A stretch of DNA of 64,000 nt from Herpetosiphonaceae bacterium. GTDB lineage: Bacteria; Chloroflexota; Chloroflexia; Chloroflexales; Herpetosiphonaceae. The notes beneath the pieces are model-generated. The model was not told the DNA's origin. It saw only the letters and a list, made by a program, of their open reading frames with translations, and did no database searches. The translations under genes were made by a program, and so were the position numbers. The stretch lies in the NCBI GenBank assembly GCA_013538855.1, contig JABXJS010000081.1, positions 26,146-90,145 of the forward strand, read 5' to 3'. How positions within the stretch are numbered: the stretch's first letter is position 1; each line of letters starts with the position of its first letter. This document shows, piece after piece, positions 51,401 to 57,483 of this stretch.

Positions 51401-53339
51401 CAGTCACGCTCACCGTGCCGCCGCCGGTGGCGCTGAACCCGGCCCCGGAGGTCGTGGTGATGTTCAGGCCGCCGTTGGCGAAGGTGATCGTCGCGCCAGC
51501 ATTGCTGGTCAGCGTCACCGCCGCGCTGGTGCCAGTATTGAGCGTCTTGGTGGCGTTGCTGAAGGTGATCGTCGCGCCGTTGCTGTTGTTGTTGATCAAG
51601 ATACCGGTGCCAGTATCGTTGAGCGGGCCAGACAGCGTGACGCTCGTGTTGAGCGCCGTGCGGTTGGCCACGACCACGCTGCGCCCGGCCGTGTTGGTGA
51701 TCGACGTCGCCAGCGCCACGCCAATCGCGCCGCCGTCGATGTTCACATCCGTGCCAGTGATCGTCTGCAGCGTGCCGCCGGTGGCGACCAGCGAGCCGCT
51801 GGTGTTGACAAGGCTCACGCCGGTGGTTGGGCTGCTCTGCGCCGACAGATTCTGCAGTGTGAGCGTCACGCTGGAGCTGGTCGAGTCAATCGCGGGGCCG
51901 CCAGTCGCATTGATGCTGCTCGTGGAGCCGGAGAAGCTGATCGTGCCGCCGCTGTTGGTGCTCAGGCCCGCGCCGCTGGTCGTCGTGATCGCCAGCGTCG
52001 TGCCCTGCAGCGCCGTTGTGCCGCTGTTGTTGGCCAGACTAACCGCAGTGCTTGCGCTGGTCGTTGCCACCGTGAGGCTGGTCATGGTGACCGCCGTATC
52101 GGCGCTCTGGGTAAACAACACGCCAAAGCCAGACGTTAAACCGCTGATCGACACCGTTGGCACACTCAAGGTCGAGCCGCTGGCGAGGCTTTGCAGATTA
52201 ATCGCCGTGTTGCTAGCGCTCGTGGTGCTTAGATTCAAGAATGATGCGTTGAGCGTGCCCGTATTCAAGTCCAGCAGCCGCCCAGTGCCGGTGATCGCCA
52301 CGGTGCTCACGGTAAGCGTGCCAAAAGCGTTACCAAAAATACCCGCTGAGCCAGCAGCCGTATTGCCGATATTCAGGCCGCTGATGGTGTTGTTGTCCGC
52401 GAGGGTAATCGCAGCGCCCGCTGTAGCCTCAAGCAGCGGCGCGCTGCTGGCTGGAACCAGCGTCGTGCCAGCGACCACAAGATCCACACCGGCACCGATG
52501 AAGCGCTGGCTGCTCTCCAAACGCATCGCTTGGTCATAGGAGCCTGGATAGAGATAAATGTAGTCATTCACTCCGTCGGGGTCACCGATGCTGTTCAAGG
52601 GATCCAAGCTGGTGAACGGCGAGCCAGCGCGGCCATCGCCGCCAGCGGGAGCGCTGCCATCGACATACCAGACGCGCTCGTTGACCGTGATGCGCACCGT
52701 CGCCTGCGAGATCAGCCCATCGCTGTCGATAATGCGATAGGTGAATGTGTCAAACATGTTGCCGCCAAAGCCCACTGGCGGCAGGTACAGGAACGTGCCG
52801 TCAGCGAACATGATCACGCTGCCGCCCTGAGCGCTCGTGGTATCGTAGCTGAGCAGGGTGCAGCATGGCTGGCCTAAAAAGTCGCTGTCGTTATCAAACA
52901 CACTCCCCGCTACTGTCACGTGCGGCGCTGGGGTTGTGGTGCCCACCGCCAAGTACGTGTTGCCGATAGCGGTATAGCTGTCGTTGACGGCCAGCGGCGC
53001 AACGCGCACCGTGCCAACCAGCGTCGTGTTGGGATCGAGCGTGTCGGAGATGGACACGCCGGTCGCGTCGGTCGAGCCAGCGTTCGTCACCACCAGCGTG
53101 TAGCGGATGGTATCGCCGGGGTTGACCTGGCCGTTGTTGTTCGCATCGGTAAGCAGGCTGTCGCGCTTGGTGGCCGTGATGCCCACCGCATTGACAGCCG
53201 CCGGATCACGGGTTTGGTCCTCGCTATCACGAGCGCTGACCACCGACCACGATCCAACGACCAAAAGTCCAGCGATAAAGCCCCAGGCGACCAGCCGCAG
53301 CAGCAGCCGGCGTCCAGCAGGCGAGTGTGGTTGCAACAT
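42405..53339 (-). CDS. Giant secreted surface protein: beta-helix, ~16 DUF11 domains, PKD and CARDB domains
   Basis: 3,644 residues. A signal peptide (residues 15-36) and one DUF11 domain (about 50-130) are followed by a cadherin/Ig-like stretch (LAVNDSYTAIGNT, near 115-220) and a DUF1565-like entry (WYVDGSAPAGGDGRAGSPFT). A parallel beta-helix (about 225-1105) comes next. Then come fourteen DUF11 units of about 134 residues (near 1270-3165), each with A-P-(D/E)-L-x-(I/L)-(S/T)-K and S-x-T-V-P-x-x-x-x-F-N-x-G. A diverged DUF11, two PKD-like domains (about 3293-3460) and a CARDB-like domain (YPDLVVERITPQAGTIEVII) end it. There is no LPxTG motif or membrane anchor at the C-terminus. The role is probably adhesion or surface coat. 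GAGAAGGA precedes the ATG. Confidence 0.9.
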   Translation of the reverse strand: MLQPHSPAGRRLLLRLVAWGFIAGLLVVGSWSVVSARDSEDQTRDPAAVNAVGITATKRDSLLTDANNNGQVNPGDTIRYTLVVTNAGSTDATGVSISDTLDPNTTLVGTVRVAPLAVNDSYTAIGNTYLAVGTTTPAPHVTVAGSVFDNDSDFLGQPCCTLLSYDTTSAQGGSVIMFADGTFLYLPPVGFGGNMFDTFTYRIIDSDGLISQATVRITVNERVWYVDGSAPAGGDGRAGSPFTSLDPLNSIGDPDGVNDYIYLYPGSYDQAMRLESSQRFIGAGVDLVVAGTTLVPASSAPLLEATAGAAITLADNNTISGLNIGNTAAGSAGIFGNAFGTLTVSTVAITGTGRLLDLNTGTLNASFLNLSTTSASNTAINLQSLASGSTLSVPTVSISGLTSGFGVLFTQSADTAVTMTSLTVATTSASTAVSLANNSGTTALQGTTLAITTTSGAGLSTNSGGTISFSGSTSSINATGGPAIDSTSSSVTLTLQNLSAQSSPTTGVSLVNTSGSLVATGGTLQTITGTDVNIDGGAIGVALATSITNTAGRSVVVANRTALNTSVTLSGPLNDTGTGILINNNSNGATITFSNATKTLNTGTSAAVTLTSNAGATITFANGGLNITTTSGAGFSATGGGTVSVTGSANVIATGAGQALNLNTITNNGITFRSISSNGAATAINLATVSGTGAFAVTGTGTAGSGGTIQNNSTNGFKASNAGNITLQYMNFSSAGNTNGASCDNATNSGCNAAINLSSANTVTLDNLAINNSAQVGINGLNVNGLTISSVTATNCGAEVAEACLRMVNLNGSALIINSTFAVGGERNFWLNNTSGALTMTISGSTFRDTQSSPTGADGIEMDFSSSATATIVINGSSFLRNKTNGVQVLTDNSAIVAIDITNSTFDPGTGSMIGVDFGANNTSRINFNVNSNTITSRNGSAVNVTAFVSGRLEGRINGNTIQTFDTSLDGTFIVIRAALNENSTGIVAIQNNTINAVPAGQGPLEGILVDSRLGAGTTDAIISNNVLTLDAARSLYGIETRAQDSNVNCSYVHDNSVSSFSSRAYRVRQASGTATMRLQNFVTDATTTINTNGNTPLNSVSAFGTITGGTCTAPSNPLPRPAAAHAALLEEIAAKQLSEPEIAPVDGMTPELLQQMVDAQQGVSDLSAALPADVPAIDTAALDAIASRGLTSVPVKVEPSALTTPPFPINIGTLPAGASITLIFDAQINTPLPAGVETVQNQASISGSNFSTVLSNDPDTVAANDPTLTTVVAAPNLGISKSDGNTSAAPGDTIAYTLAYSNTGDQGATGVTLSETVPANTTFNAGASSAGWSCPNGAPAATVCTLTVGALNVGANGTRTFAVTVVNPVPAGVSQISNTATIADDTTSGPDPVPGNNTSTDTTPVNAAPDLAISKTDGTISVVPGQTFAYTLTFTNTGNQGASGVTLSETVPLNTTFNAGASSAGWSCANGAPAGSTCTLAVGGLAGGNASTTRLFAVTVDAAIPNGVTQTSNTVTISDDGTNGADPTPGNNTASDTTPIIAGPDMVLSKSDGGASVVPGGTVAYTLAYSNAGNQAAAGVVLTETVPLNTTFNAGTSTPGWSCVPNNNAGSTCTFNVGAVAVSGGGSVTFAVTVVNPVGAGVNQITNTATIYANASARADLNPADNTASDTTTVNAAPDLSITKSDGGASVTPGQTVAYTLTYSNIGNQDATGVVITESVPLNTTFNAGASSAGWSCANGAPAGSTCTLSITALGVGASGSRLFAVTVVNPVAAGVNQLSNTVRIDDDGTNGPDPAPGNNTATDTTSVNAAPDLTLTKTDGNISAVPGQTFPYTLTLANAGNQGATGVVLSETVPLYTTFNAGASSPGWSCAPDNNAGSTCTLAVGALTGGGASVSRRFAVTVVPSLPAGVTVTTNTATVSDDGTNSVDPTPGNNTASDTTPLVAAPDLVLSKFDDGSGVGPLSTIIYTLAYTNTGTRGATNVVLTETVPVGSTFNAGGSSPGWSCAPNNNPGSTCTINIGSLNVGQSGSKLFVVLVGSPVAAGLDQIVNTASIGDDGSNGADLNPADNTSTDTTPIYAAPNLSLSKTDGGASVIPGGTVAYTLTYANIGNQHATGVIITETVPLHTTFNAGASSAGWSCANGAPAGSTCTLSIGALNAGVNSARTFAVTVLNPVDAGVNQLSNTASIADDGTNGPDPAPGNNTAADTTTVIAAPDLTLSKTDGDISAVPGQTFPYTLTLSNVGNQGATGVIITETVPLHTTFNAGASSPGWSCAPNNNAGSTCTLTVGALAGGGASTTRRFAVTVVPSLPAGVTQTTNTASLSDDGANGADPTPANNTASDTTPLIAAPDLVLSKSDGGASVTPGGTVAYTLAYTNTGTRGATTVVLTETVPANTTFNAGASSAGWTCAPNNNAGATCTLAVGALNVGQSDSKTFAVTVVNPVAAGVNQLSNTARIGDDGTNGMDPTPANNTASDTTTVNAVPELSITKSDGGASAAPGVTVAYTLTYANTGNQGATGVVLSETVPLNSSFNTGASSAGWSCANGAPAGSTCTLSITALAAGGSGARTFAVTVVNPVPAGVSQLSNTASIGDDTTNGTDPVPGNNTASDSTPINAAPDLTLTKTDGNISAAPGQTVAYTLTVTNVGNQGATGVVLSETVPLNSSFNAGASSAGWSCANGAPAGTTCTLAVGALTGGGTVASRTFAVIVNAPIAAGVTQLSNTAAVTDDGTNGADPTPANNTAADTTPITSTVDLVLAKTDGGISAVPGQTVAYTLTVTNAGNQLLTGVVITERVPLGSTFNAGASTPGWSCADGAPGNTTCTFNYGNARPASQLRRISGAAAPVIFAVTVVDPAPAGIELLENSASVADDGSNGVESTPADNTAADTTPVIATVDLSITKTDGGISAVPGQTVVYTLTVTNTGDQDASGVFISETVPLYTTFNAGASSAGWVCTPDGSAGSTCRLPAAIAGNGGSTAVQFAVTVANPVPSGVTQIDNTVLTFDEGSVTPDPTPGDNTAADSTPISAAPDLSLTKTDGGITAVPGQTFAYTLTVTNSGDQDANKVTLTETVPLYTTFNAGASTAGWVCTPDGSAGSTCVFPVGPLTGAGGFTAVQFAVTVASPLPAGVTETTNTASVGDDGSNGVDPTPADNTAADTTPLDIFLDLSISKSAQPAVVAPGALITYTITLTSAGDGIVDGVRITDTLPANVALTSVISTGLPFSQISTSPLVWQVDGLAPNQSGSLILVAQVDAGLTSEGPITNTVSVGHPAEDVPANNTATAVVIVNQAPTADAGGPYTVDEGSPVVLSAAGSADPGDDIISYAWDRGNNGSYETFGITTTFTNTPDDAVHTIGLLVTDEYSATDSTVTTVTVLNVAPTVNVGPDLSARPNQSVQFTGVFTDPGVLDTHTFAWDFGDNATLTGTLTPTHAYSLPGTYTVTLTVTDDDNGVGVDTLIVNVRSAQVFLPLLLKPAAYPDLVVERITPQAGTIEVIIRNVGTAPATDPFWIDLYLNPSPAPTMVNQIWSDLSQYGAVWGINSDLPLNPGASLTLQLNDARYRPEFSALPATIPAGTAIYAQVDSSNDQTTYGAVLELHEAANLPYNNITGIVTSTPITPPAARDSAPTAPTGLPERPQAVTSRRSR
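43850..49520 (-). repeat. Fourteen DUF11 units in a 1,209-bp three-unit higher-order repeat
   Basis: Units of about 403 bp are grouped by subtype as BC-ABC-ABC-ABC-A'B'C'. The A-unit landmark (A-P-D-x-V-L-S-K codons) falls at 48700, 47491, 46282 and 45073, exactly 1,209 bases apart each time; B-unit landmarks at 48298, 47089 and 45880 also differ by 1,209. The last three units are diverged. Confidence 0.9.
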
Positions 53340-53361
53340 AGAGTCCTTCTCTTTTTAGGCT

Positions 53362-53466
53362 ATACCAATTCACCATTGAGGGGGTGCAGGGTACACTCCT
53401 GGCGCGGGCTTGCGGCTATGCCCCAAACCGGCCTGGATGGGCTACGGCTCCACCATGAATTGGTAT
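53362..53466. mobile_element. MITE-like element, copy 1
   Basis: About 105 bases bounded by the inverted repeat ATACCAATTCA (53362-53372) and TGAATTGGTAT (53456-53466), with no open frame. A second, 82-base element with the same ends lies at 63146-63227. It sits between the giant gene promoter side and the DUF6916-like gene. Confidence 0.5.
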
Positions 53467-53503
53467 GAGGCTAGATGCCAAAACCATTCAGCATGTTTCA
53501 GGC

Positions 53504-53809
53504 TTAAGTAAAGATGACCTCATAGCGGGTGTAGCCACCAGCAGCGGTCTGCTCAACACCAAGCGGCACCATAAACAGTGATAGCGTGCCGAGCGCTGCG
53601 CTCTGCAGCGGCACAATCTGCTGGGCCAAGATTGGCTCAGCCGGGCCGTGGAAAATCAGCGAAAATGCGGCGCGGCGCTGCTCCGTCGCTGGTGCCAGCT
53701 CCTTAACACTTGTCAGGACAAACTGTAGTGATCGCGTTTCATTGATGGCGACCTCAAATGCGCTATCGACCAGCGGCTTAAAACTATCGATGGTCAGGGT
53801 CTCCAGCAT
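53504..53809 (-). CDS. DUF6916-like protein of the tail-collar neighbourhood
   Basis: 101 residues, beta-rich: LETLTIDSFKPLVDSAFEVA, SLQFVLTSVKELAP, AFSLIFHGPAEP, then IVPLQSAALGTLSLFMVPLG. It resembles small proteins annotated DUF6916 that accompany microcystin-dependent (Mdp-like) collar genes; the match is by recollection, not search. AAGGAG lies about nine bases before the ATG, which starts directly after the GNAT stop codon, so the two genes are co-translated. Confidence 0.6.
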   Translation of the reverse strand: MLETLTIDSFKPLVDSAFEVAINETRSLQFVLTSVKELAPATEQRRAAFSLIFHGPAEPILAQQIVPLQSAALGTLSLFMVPLGVEQTAAGGYTRYEVIFT

Positions 53810-54295
53810 CTAGCGCTGCTCCTTCGGGGGCTGCCACCTCATTAAGATGTACACGCCCATATCCTCAATCTTGCGGAAGCCTAGGCGGCGGTACCACTCA
53901 TAGGCCGGGTTGAACTGCTCGACATACAGGCGCACCGGCACCTGTTTGTCGCGGGCCTCGCGCAGCAGCATGCGCATGTAGCCGCGGCCAATCCCGCGCT
54001 GGCGATACGCTGGCACAAGGGCAATATCGATCAGGTGAATTTCTTGATCCAGCCGCTCGACATACAGGCGGCCGATCGGCTGACCGCGCAGCTCAATCAC
54101 ATCAAACGCGGCGGTGGGAAACTCTTGCTGGTAGTAGGTGTGCTGGGCCTGGAACTGCATGCGCAGAAACGCCGTTTTCTGATCCGGCGACCAGTTCACC
54201 AGCTGCATCTCTTCTTCACGTGTGCTCGCATACAGCCGATAGAGAAACGGCTCATCGGCGGCGGTTAGCGGGCGCAGAGTTGTTGCTTCAAACAT
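53810..54295 (-). CDS. GNAT family N-acetyltransferase
   Basis: 161 residues. The acetyl-CoA-binding loop is RQRGIGRGYMRMLLREA near residue 98, preceded by the beta-bulge strand IHLIDIALVPAY; RLGFRKIEDMG near 146 is the usual late motif. It would transfer an acetyl group to an amine; substrate unknown. It follows an intercistronic hairpin after the collar genes and abuts the DUF6916-like gene. No clear ribosome site precedes its ATG. Confidence 0.88.
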   Translation of the reverse strand: MFEATTLRPLTAADEPFLYRLYASTREEEMQLVNWSPDQKTAFLRMQFQAQHTYYQQEFPTAAFDVIELRGQPIGRLYVERLDQEIHLIDIALVPAYRQRGIGRGYMRMLLREARDKQVPVRLYVEQFNPAYEWYRRLGFRKIEDMGVYILMRWQPPKEQR

Positions 54296-54305
54296 AACAA
54301 AGATG

Positions 54306-54332
54306 CCAGGCAGCTAGAGCCTAGCTGCCTGG
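54306..54332 (-). terminator. Intercistronic hairpin between collar gene 3 and the GNAT gene
   Basis: A perfect 12-bp stem (54306-54317 with 54321-54332) and a 3-base loop, 15 bases past the collar gene stop. There is no T-run. It may partly stop or process the operon transcript here. Confidence 0.55.
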
Positions 54333-54346
54333 CCTGCTCCTTCAAG

Positions 54347-54874
54347 CTACGTGCGCGGCGGGAAGACACCCTGGAGCGCAATAATGAAGGTGACGCACAA
54401 GTACGGCTGCATATTGTTGTGCGGCTGGTCGCCGCCAGCGGGCGAGATTGCGTTGGGGTTCATCATCACCAGGCTATCGACCGTCGAGCGATACAGGTTG
54501 CCATTGACCGAGCGCGCTAGCACGCTCACGCCATTCTCTGCGGTAGGCCGCTCCGCTGGCGCGGGCGCGGCGCTAAACGTATGGCTGTGCGCCGGTATCT
54601 CGGACTGAAGCAGCGAGACTGTCTCGGAGCCGCCGGTCTCGCCAATGCTGCGCAGCGAGAGGCCCGGCCCCTGGCCCCAGAACATTGGGGCGCGCCCTTG
54701 CAGATCGGGCAAGCCAAAGGTTGAGCGTCCATCGCCGCCGTAGGTTGTGCCTAGCAGCGAGAACAGCGCGGTGTTCTGCGAGATTGCCATGAGCTGTCCA
54801 GCACACAACGCCCAGCCGCGCGGCGCAAAGTTGCCTGCAAACATGCGAATCTCAGCCACAAAAGGTGAAGACAT
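54347..54874 (-). CDS. Phage tail collar domain protein (Mdp-like), third of three
   Basis: 175 residues. The collar signature is clear: EIRMFAGNFAPRGWALCAGQ, then FSLLGTTYGGDGRSTFGLPD and LQGRAPMFWGQGPGLS, ending GGDQPHNNMQPYLCVTFIIA. It belongs to the microcystin-dependent/short tail fibre collar family, which forms trimeric fibres in phages and related injection machines. The ATG at 54874 is chosen, with GAGGAG seven bases away; an ATG at 54880 is too close to it. It has no signal peptide, and lies in an operon with two related genes. Confidence 0.92.
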   Translation of the reverse strand: MSSPFVAEIRMFAGNFAPRGWALCAGQLMAISQNTALFSLLGTTYGGDGRSTFGLPDLQGRAPMFWGQGPGLSLRSIGETGGSETVSLLQSEIPAHSHTFSAAPAPAERPTAENGVSVLARSVNGNLYRSTVDSLVMMNPNAISPAGGDQPHNNMQPYLCVTFIIALQGVFPPRT

Positions 54875-54891
54875 ACACATTCTCCTCTGAT

Positions 54892-55398
54892 CTAGTTCGG
54901 AGACGGATAAACGCCGAACAGCGAGATGATGAACGAGATCGCCAAGAACGGCATCATATTGTCGTGCGGCTGCGAGCCACCAACCGGGCTGATCGACTGC
55001 GGCGTCAGCTGCTGATCTGGCGAGTCGTTGATGTAGGCGTCGATCGTCGTCGAGCCAGCGGCAACATTGTTGCCGGGGTTGGGCGACAGCCCGGCAAGGC
55101 TCGTCGAGGCCAGAAAGGAGTGATTATGCGAGGGGATCTGCGAAACTGTCAGCGTCACCTGCTCGACACCGCCCGACTGGCCCATGACAAAGCCGTTGCC
55201 CTGGTGCAGAGGGATGCGCCCTTGCAAGTCTGGCAGCGCAAACGTGCTCTGCCCATCGCCGCCATAGGTCGTGCCGATCAGCTGGAATAACGTCTCATTC
55301 TCCGAAATTGGCATCAGCGCGCCATTGCAGAAGGCCCAGCCAGCCGGCGCAAAGTTACCGCCGAACATGCGTATCTCACCAACGTAAGGAGTGCCCAT
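54892..55398 (-). CDS. Phage tail collar domain protein (Mdp-like), second of three
   Basis: 168 residues: GEIRMFGGNFAPAGWAFCNG, FQLIGTTYGGDGQSTFALPD, LQGRIPLHQGNGF, then a Ser/Asn-rich segment with SHNHSFLAST and a closing GGSQPHDNMMPFLAISFIIS. It shares the fold with its two neighbours but differs in the central loop, which would set the exposed tip of a fibre. AGAGAGG lies about nine bases before the ATG; 17 bases separate it from gene 3. Confidence 0.92.
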   Translation of the reverse strand: MGTPYVGEIRMFGGNFAPAGWAFCNGALMPISENETLFQLIGTTYGGDGQSTFALPDLQGRIPLHQGNGFVMGQSGGVEQVTLTVSQIPSHNHSFLASTSLAGLSPNPGNNVAAGSTTIDAYINDSPDQQLTPQSISPVGGSQPHDNMMPFLAISFIISLFGVYPSPN

Positions 55399-55418
55399 GG
55401 ATTACACCTCTCTTTGCT

Positions 55419-55925
55419 CTAATTTTGACTGGGATAGATACCCTGGAGCGCGATGGCGAAATTGAGCACTAAGTAGGGCTGCATGTTGTTGTGCGGCTGC
55501 GATCCGCCAACATGGCCTACGGTGCCAGCGCCAAGTGCAACGAGGCTTGACGGCGTGTTGTAGAACTCGCCAGGAGAGGTGTTGCCTAAGATGCGGGTAT
55601 TCTGCGGTGCCGAGCCATCGGCTGGATTGCTCGATGCGTTCATCACGTGCGTGTGGGTTGGCAGCTCGCTGATGATCAGCGTGTGCGCCTGCTCACCGGC
55701 GCGCTGGCCAAGGCTAATTCCGCTGCTAGGGCCAACCGATGTGCGCCCGCGAAAGTCCGGCAGCGCGAAGTTCACGCGCCCATCGCCGCCATAGGTGGTG
55801 CCCAGCAGCGAGAACAGCGCCTGATTCTGGTTGATGGGCAGCAGCTGTCCATTGCACTGTGCCCAGCCCTTGGGCGCGAAGTTGAACGAGAAGATCCGAA
55901 TCTCGGCTAAGAAGGGTGTGGACAT
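55419..55925 (-). CDS. Phage tail collar domain protein (Mdp-like), first of three
   Basis: 168 residues: EIRIFSFNFAPKGWAQCNGQ, FSLLGTTYGGDGRVNFALPD, FRGRTSVGPSSGISLGQRAG, then GGSQPHNNMQPYLVLNFAIA. The ATG at 55925 follows GGGAG by about eight bases; the longer in-frame opening to 55976 runs into the binding protein gene. It starts 17 bases after the stop of the exported binding protein, so the three collar genes are probably transcribed with it. Confidence 0.92.
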   Translation of the reverse strand: MSTPFLAEIRIFSFNFAPKGWAQCNGQLLPINQNQALFSLLGTTYGGDGRVNFALPDFRGRTSVGPSSGISLGQRAGEQAHTLIISELPTHTHVMNASSNPADGSAPQNTRILGNTSPGEFYNTPSSLVALGAGTVGHVGGSQPHNNMQPYLVLNFAIALQGIYPSQN

Positions 55926-55942
55926 GCGGATGTCTCCCTCTG

Positions 55943-57202
55943 CTAAAAAGCGTCCGACCCGTACAGGTCCAGCCATCCAGTCCGCGGCTGCTGCGTGAGC
56001 GCCACGATCTGTGAATCGCCGCCAGGGGCGACGGTTATACTCTCTTCTATGGTGAGCTGTGGCCCAGTTTTACCTAGGCGGTAGCGGTGCAGCCCCACCG
56101 ACAGCGCCTGATCGGTGCTGCCCAGGCGCACCAGCGGCGTCTGCGCTTGCGCCAGCGCCTGCTGGGTTGTCTGGCGGCTCCAGTCGCCGCCCAGCAGCTT
56201 GGCCGCACTGTGGATGCGCCCAGCGGTGGCATAGCCCAGCAGCGCCCATGGCGCGGGCGCGTGGCCGTAGGCGTCCGTGTAGGCGCGCATAAAGGCTTGA
56301 TCGCTGCGGCTTGTCGCCAGCGGCGACCACGCCAGGCCGGTGAAAAAATCCGGCAGGGCGATGGCGCTGTTGAGCGCAGCATCAAGCAGCCCGGCGCTGC
56401 CAATCAGCAGCGGGGCCTTATCCCAGCGCTGCGCCTGCCACCAGCTAGCGAAGTCCGCCGCCGCACGGCTGTAGCTGGCATAGACGACGTCGGGCTGCTG
56501 CGTGCGCAGCGCGTCGCTGAAGGCGCGGCCATCCTCAGGCTGGCCTGGCGTGTGGGTTGTCACCGTGGCGACCACCTGCCCGCCACCGGCCGCGAAGCCA
56601 CAGCCAAAGGCGTATGGCCCATCGTAGCCCGCCTCATACGCCGACTGCACCAGCAGCGCCCGCCGCCCGCCATGCTGCGCCGCCCAGTAGCCGCTGGCCC
56701 ATGCCGCCTGCCACACAGGCAGCGTGTTGTCGATGATCTGCGGGTGCGCTTCGCCAGTGCGCAGCACCACCCCGTCCATGTTCGTGATCAGGCAGCAGCG
56801 CTGGCTCTGCGCCAGACTCGCCGCTTGACTCAGCACGCTCGTGCGCGAGCTAACGGCCACCAGCACATCCCAGGTGGGCTTGCGCAGCAGGGCATCCAGC
56901 TGGCTGGGCGCGCGGCCTTCCAGCGCCATGGGCACCAACTGCACACTGTTGGCGCTGCCGTAGAGCTGCCAGCCCGCCTGGAAGGCTGCCGCAGCGCTGC
57001 CAGGCGGCAGCACCAGCCCGACGCTGGCGAGCGGCTTGTCGGATTTAATCACACTTGGTGCGGCCTTGACCGCCCGTGACGCGGCGGCAGTCGGCGTAGC
57101 CTCGAAGAGCGGGGCGGCGGCCAGCGCCCCTGTGGCTATGCCAACTGTTTTCAGAAACGTGCGACGAGAAAAAAGATGCTGTTGAGCGCGCTTCGGGGCC
57201 AT
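55943..57202 (-). CDS. Tat-exported ABC-type substrate-binding protein (type I periplasmic binding fold)
   Basis: 419 residues. A twin-arginine signal (SRRTFLKTVGIATGALAAAP) is followed by a type I periplasmic-binding fold: ASVGLVLPPGSAAAAFQAGW, WDVLVAVSSRTSVLSQAASL, then AWASGYWAAQHGGRRALLVQ and GRAFSDALRTQQPDVVYASY. It resembles Leu/Ile/Val-binding (Peripla_BP_6) proteins. No permease or ATPase lies nearby. CAGGAG stands six bases before the ATG; a TTG at 57217 is an unlikely alternative. It is first in an operon with three collar genes, so it may be a sensor or surface receptor tied to them rather than a transporter part. Confidence 0.82.
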   Translation of the reverse strand: MAPKRAQQHLFSRRTFLKTVGIATGALAAAPLFEATPTAAASRAVKAAPSVIKSDKPLASVGLVLPPGSAAAAFQAGWQLYGSANSVQLVPMALEGRAPSQLDALLRKPTWDVLVAVSSRTSVLSQAASLAQSQRCCLITNMDGVVLRTGEAHPQIIDNTLPVWQAAWASGYWAAQHGGRRALLVQSAYEAGYDGPYAFGCGFAAGGGQVVATVTTHTPGQPEDGRAFSDALRTQQPDVVYASYSRAAADFASWWQAQRWDKAPLLIGSAGLLDAALNSAIALPDFFTGLAWSPLATSRSDQAFMRAYTDAYGHAPAPWALLGYATAGRIHSAAKLLGGDWSRQTTQQALAQAQTPLVRLGSTDQALSVGLHRYRLGKTGPQLTIEESITVAPGGDSQIVALTQQPRTGWLDLYGSDAF

Positions 57203-57244
57203 GATGTACTCCTGCAAAAATAGCTGGCATAAAACGGTGTGCTG

Positions 57245-57315
57245 GTGATAATTAAAAAAGATAAAAAGAAACAGGTTAGAATAAGGGATATACGTATCCC
57301 TCTCTCAACCTGTTT
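57245..57315 (-). promoter_or_regulatory. Attenuator-like hairpin with U-rich tail in the leader of the binding protein/collar operon
   Basis: On the minus strand AAACAGGTT (57307-57315) pairs with AACCTGTTT (57269-57277), and inside them AGGGATA (57295-57301) pairs with TATCCCT (57284-57290). A T-rich run (TTTCTTTTTATCTTTTTT) follows directly. It ends about 45 bases before the gene start. A consensus TTGACA (57395-57400) could be the -35 of the promoter upstream, though the -10 is poor. The layout is that of a leader terminator or long operator; the signal it reads is unknown. Confidence 0.5.
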
Positions 57316-57483
57316 GGTAGCTTGCGCTCTATATAAAAGTATGGACTTTTGGGCTATATATCTGTTTAGACACGCTATCACAGCGCCAAGAGCTTGTCAA
57401 TGGTGATTAATGCACCGCTCGGGGGGATAAAACTGTGCCTTTGGCCAGCGGGTATGCAGCCATGGGATATGAAGGAGTACTCT

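Noticed and set aside
50194..52539. Plus-strand open frame of 781 codons opposite the beta-helix part of the giant gene
   Set aside because: The minus-strand frame has a clear domain order, ribosome site and terminator. The plus frame is rich in Val/Leu/Pro by chance from repeated Asn/Thr codons.
53504..55925. Collar genes as part of a prophage
   Set aside because: No capsid, portal, terminase, integrase or tail assembly gene occurs on either side, and the first gene is a Tat-exported binding protein.
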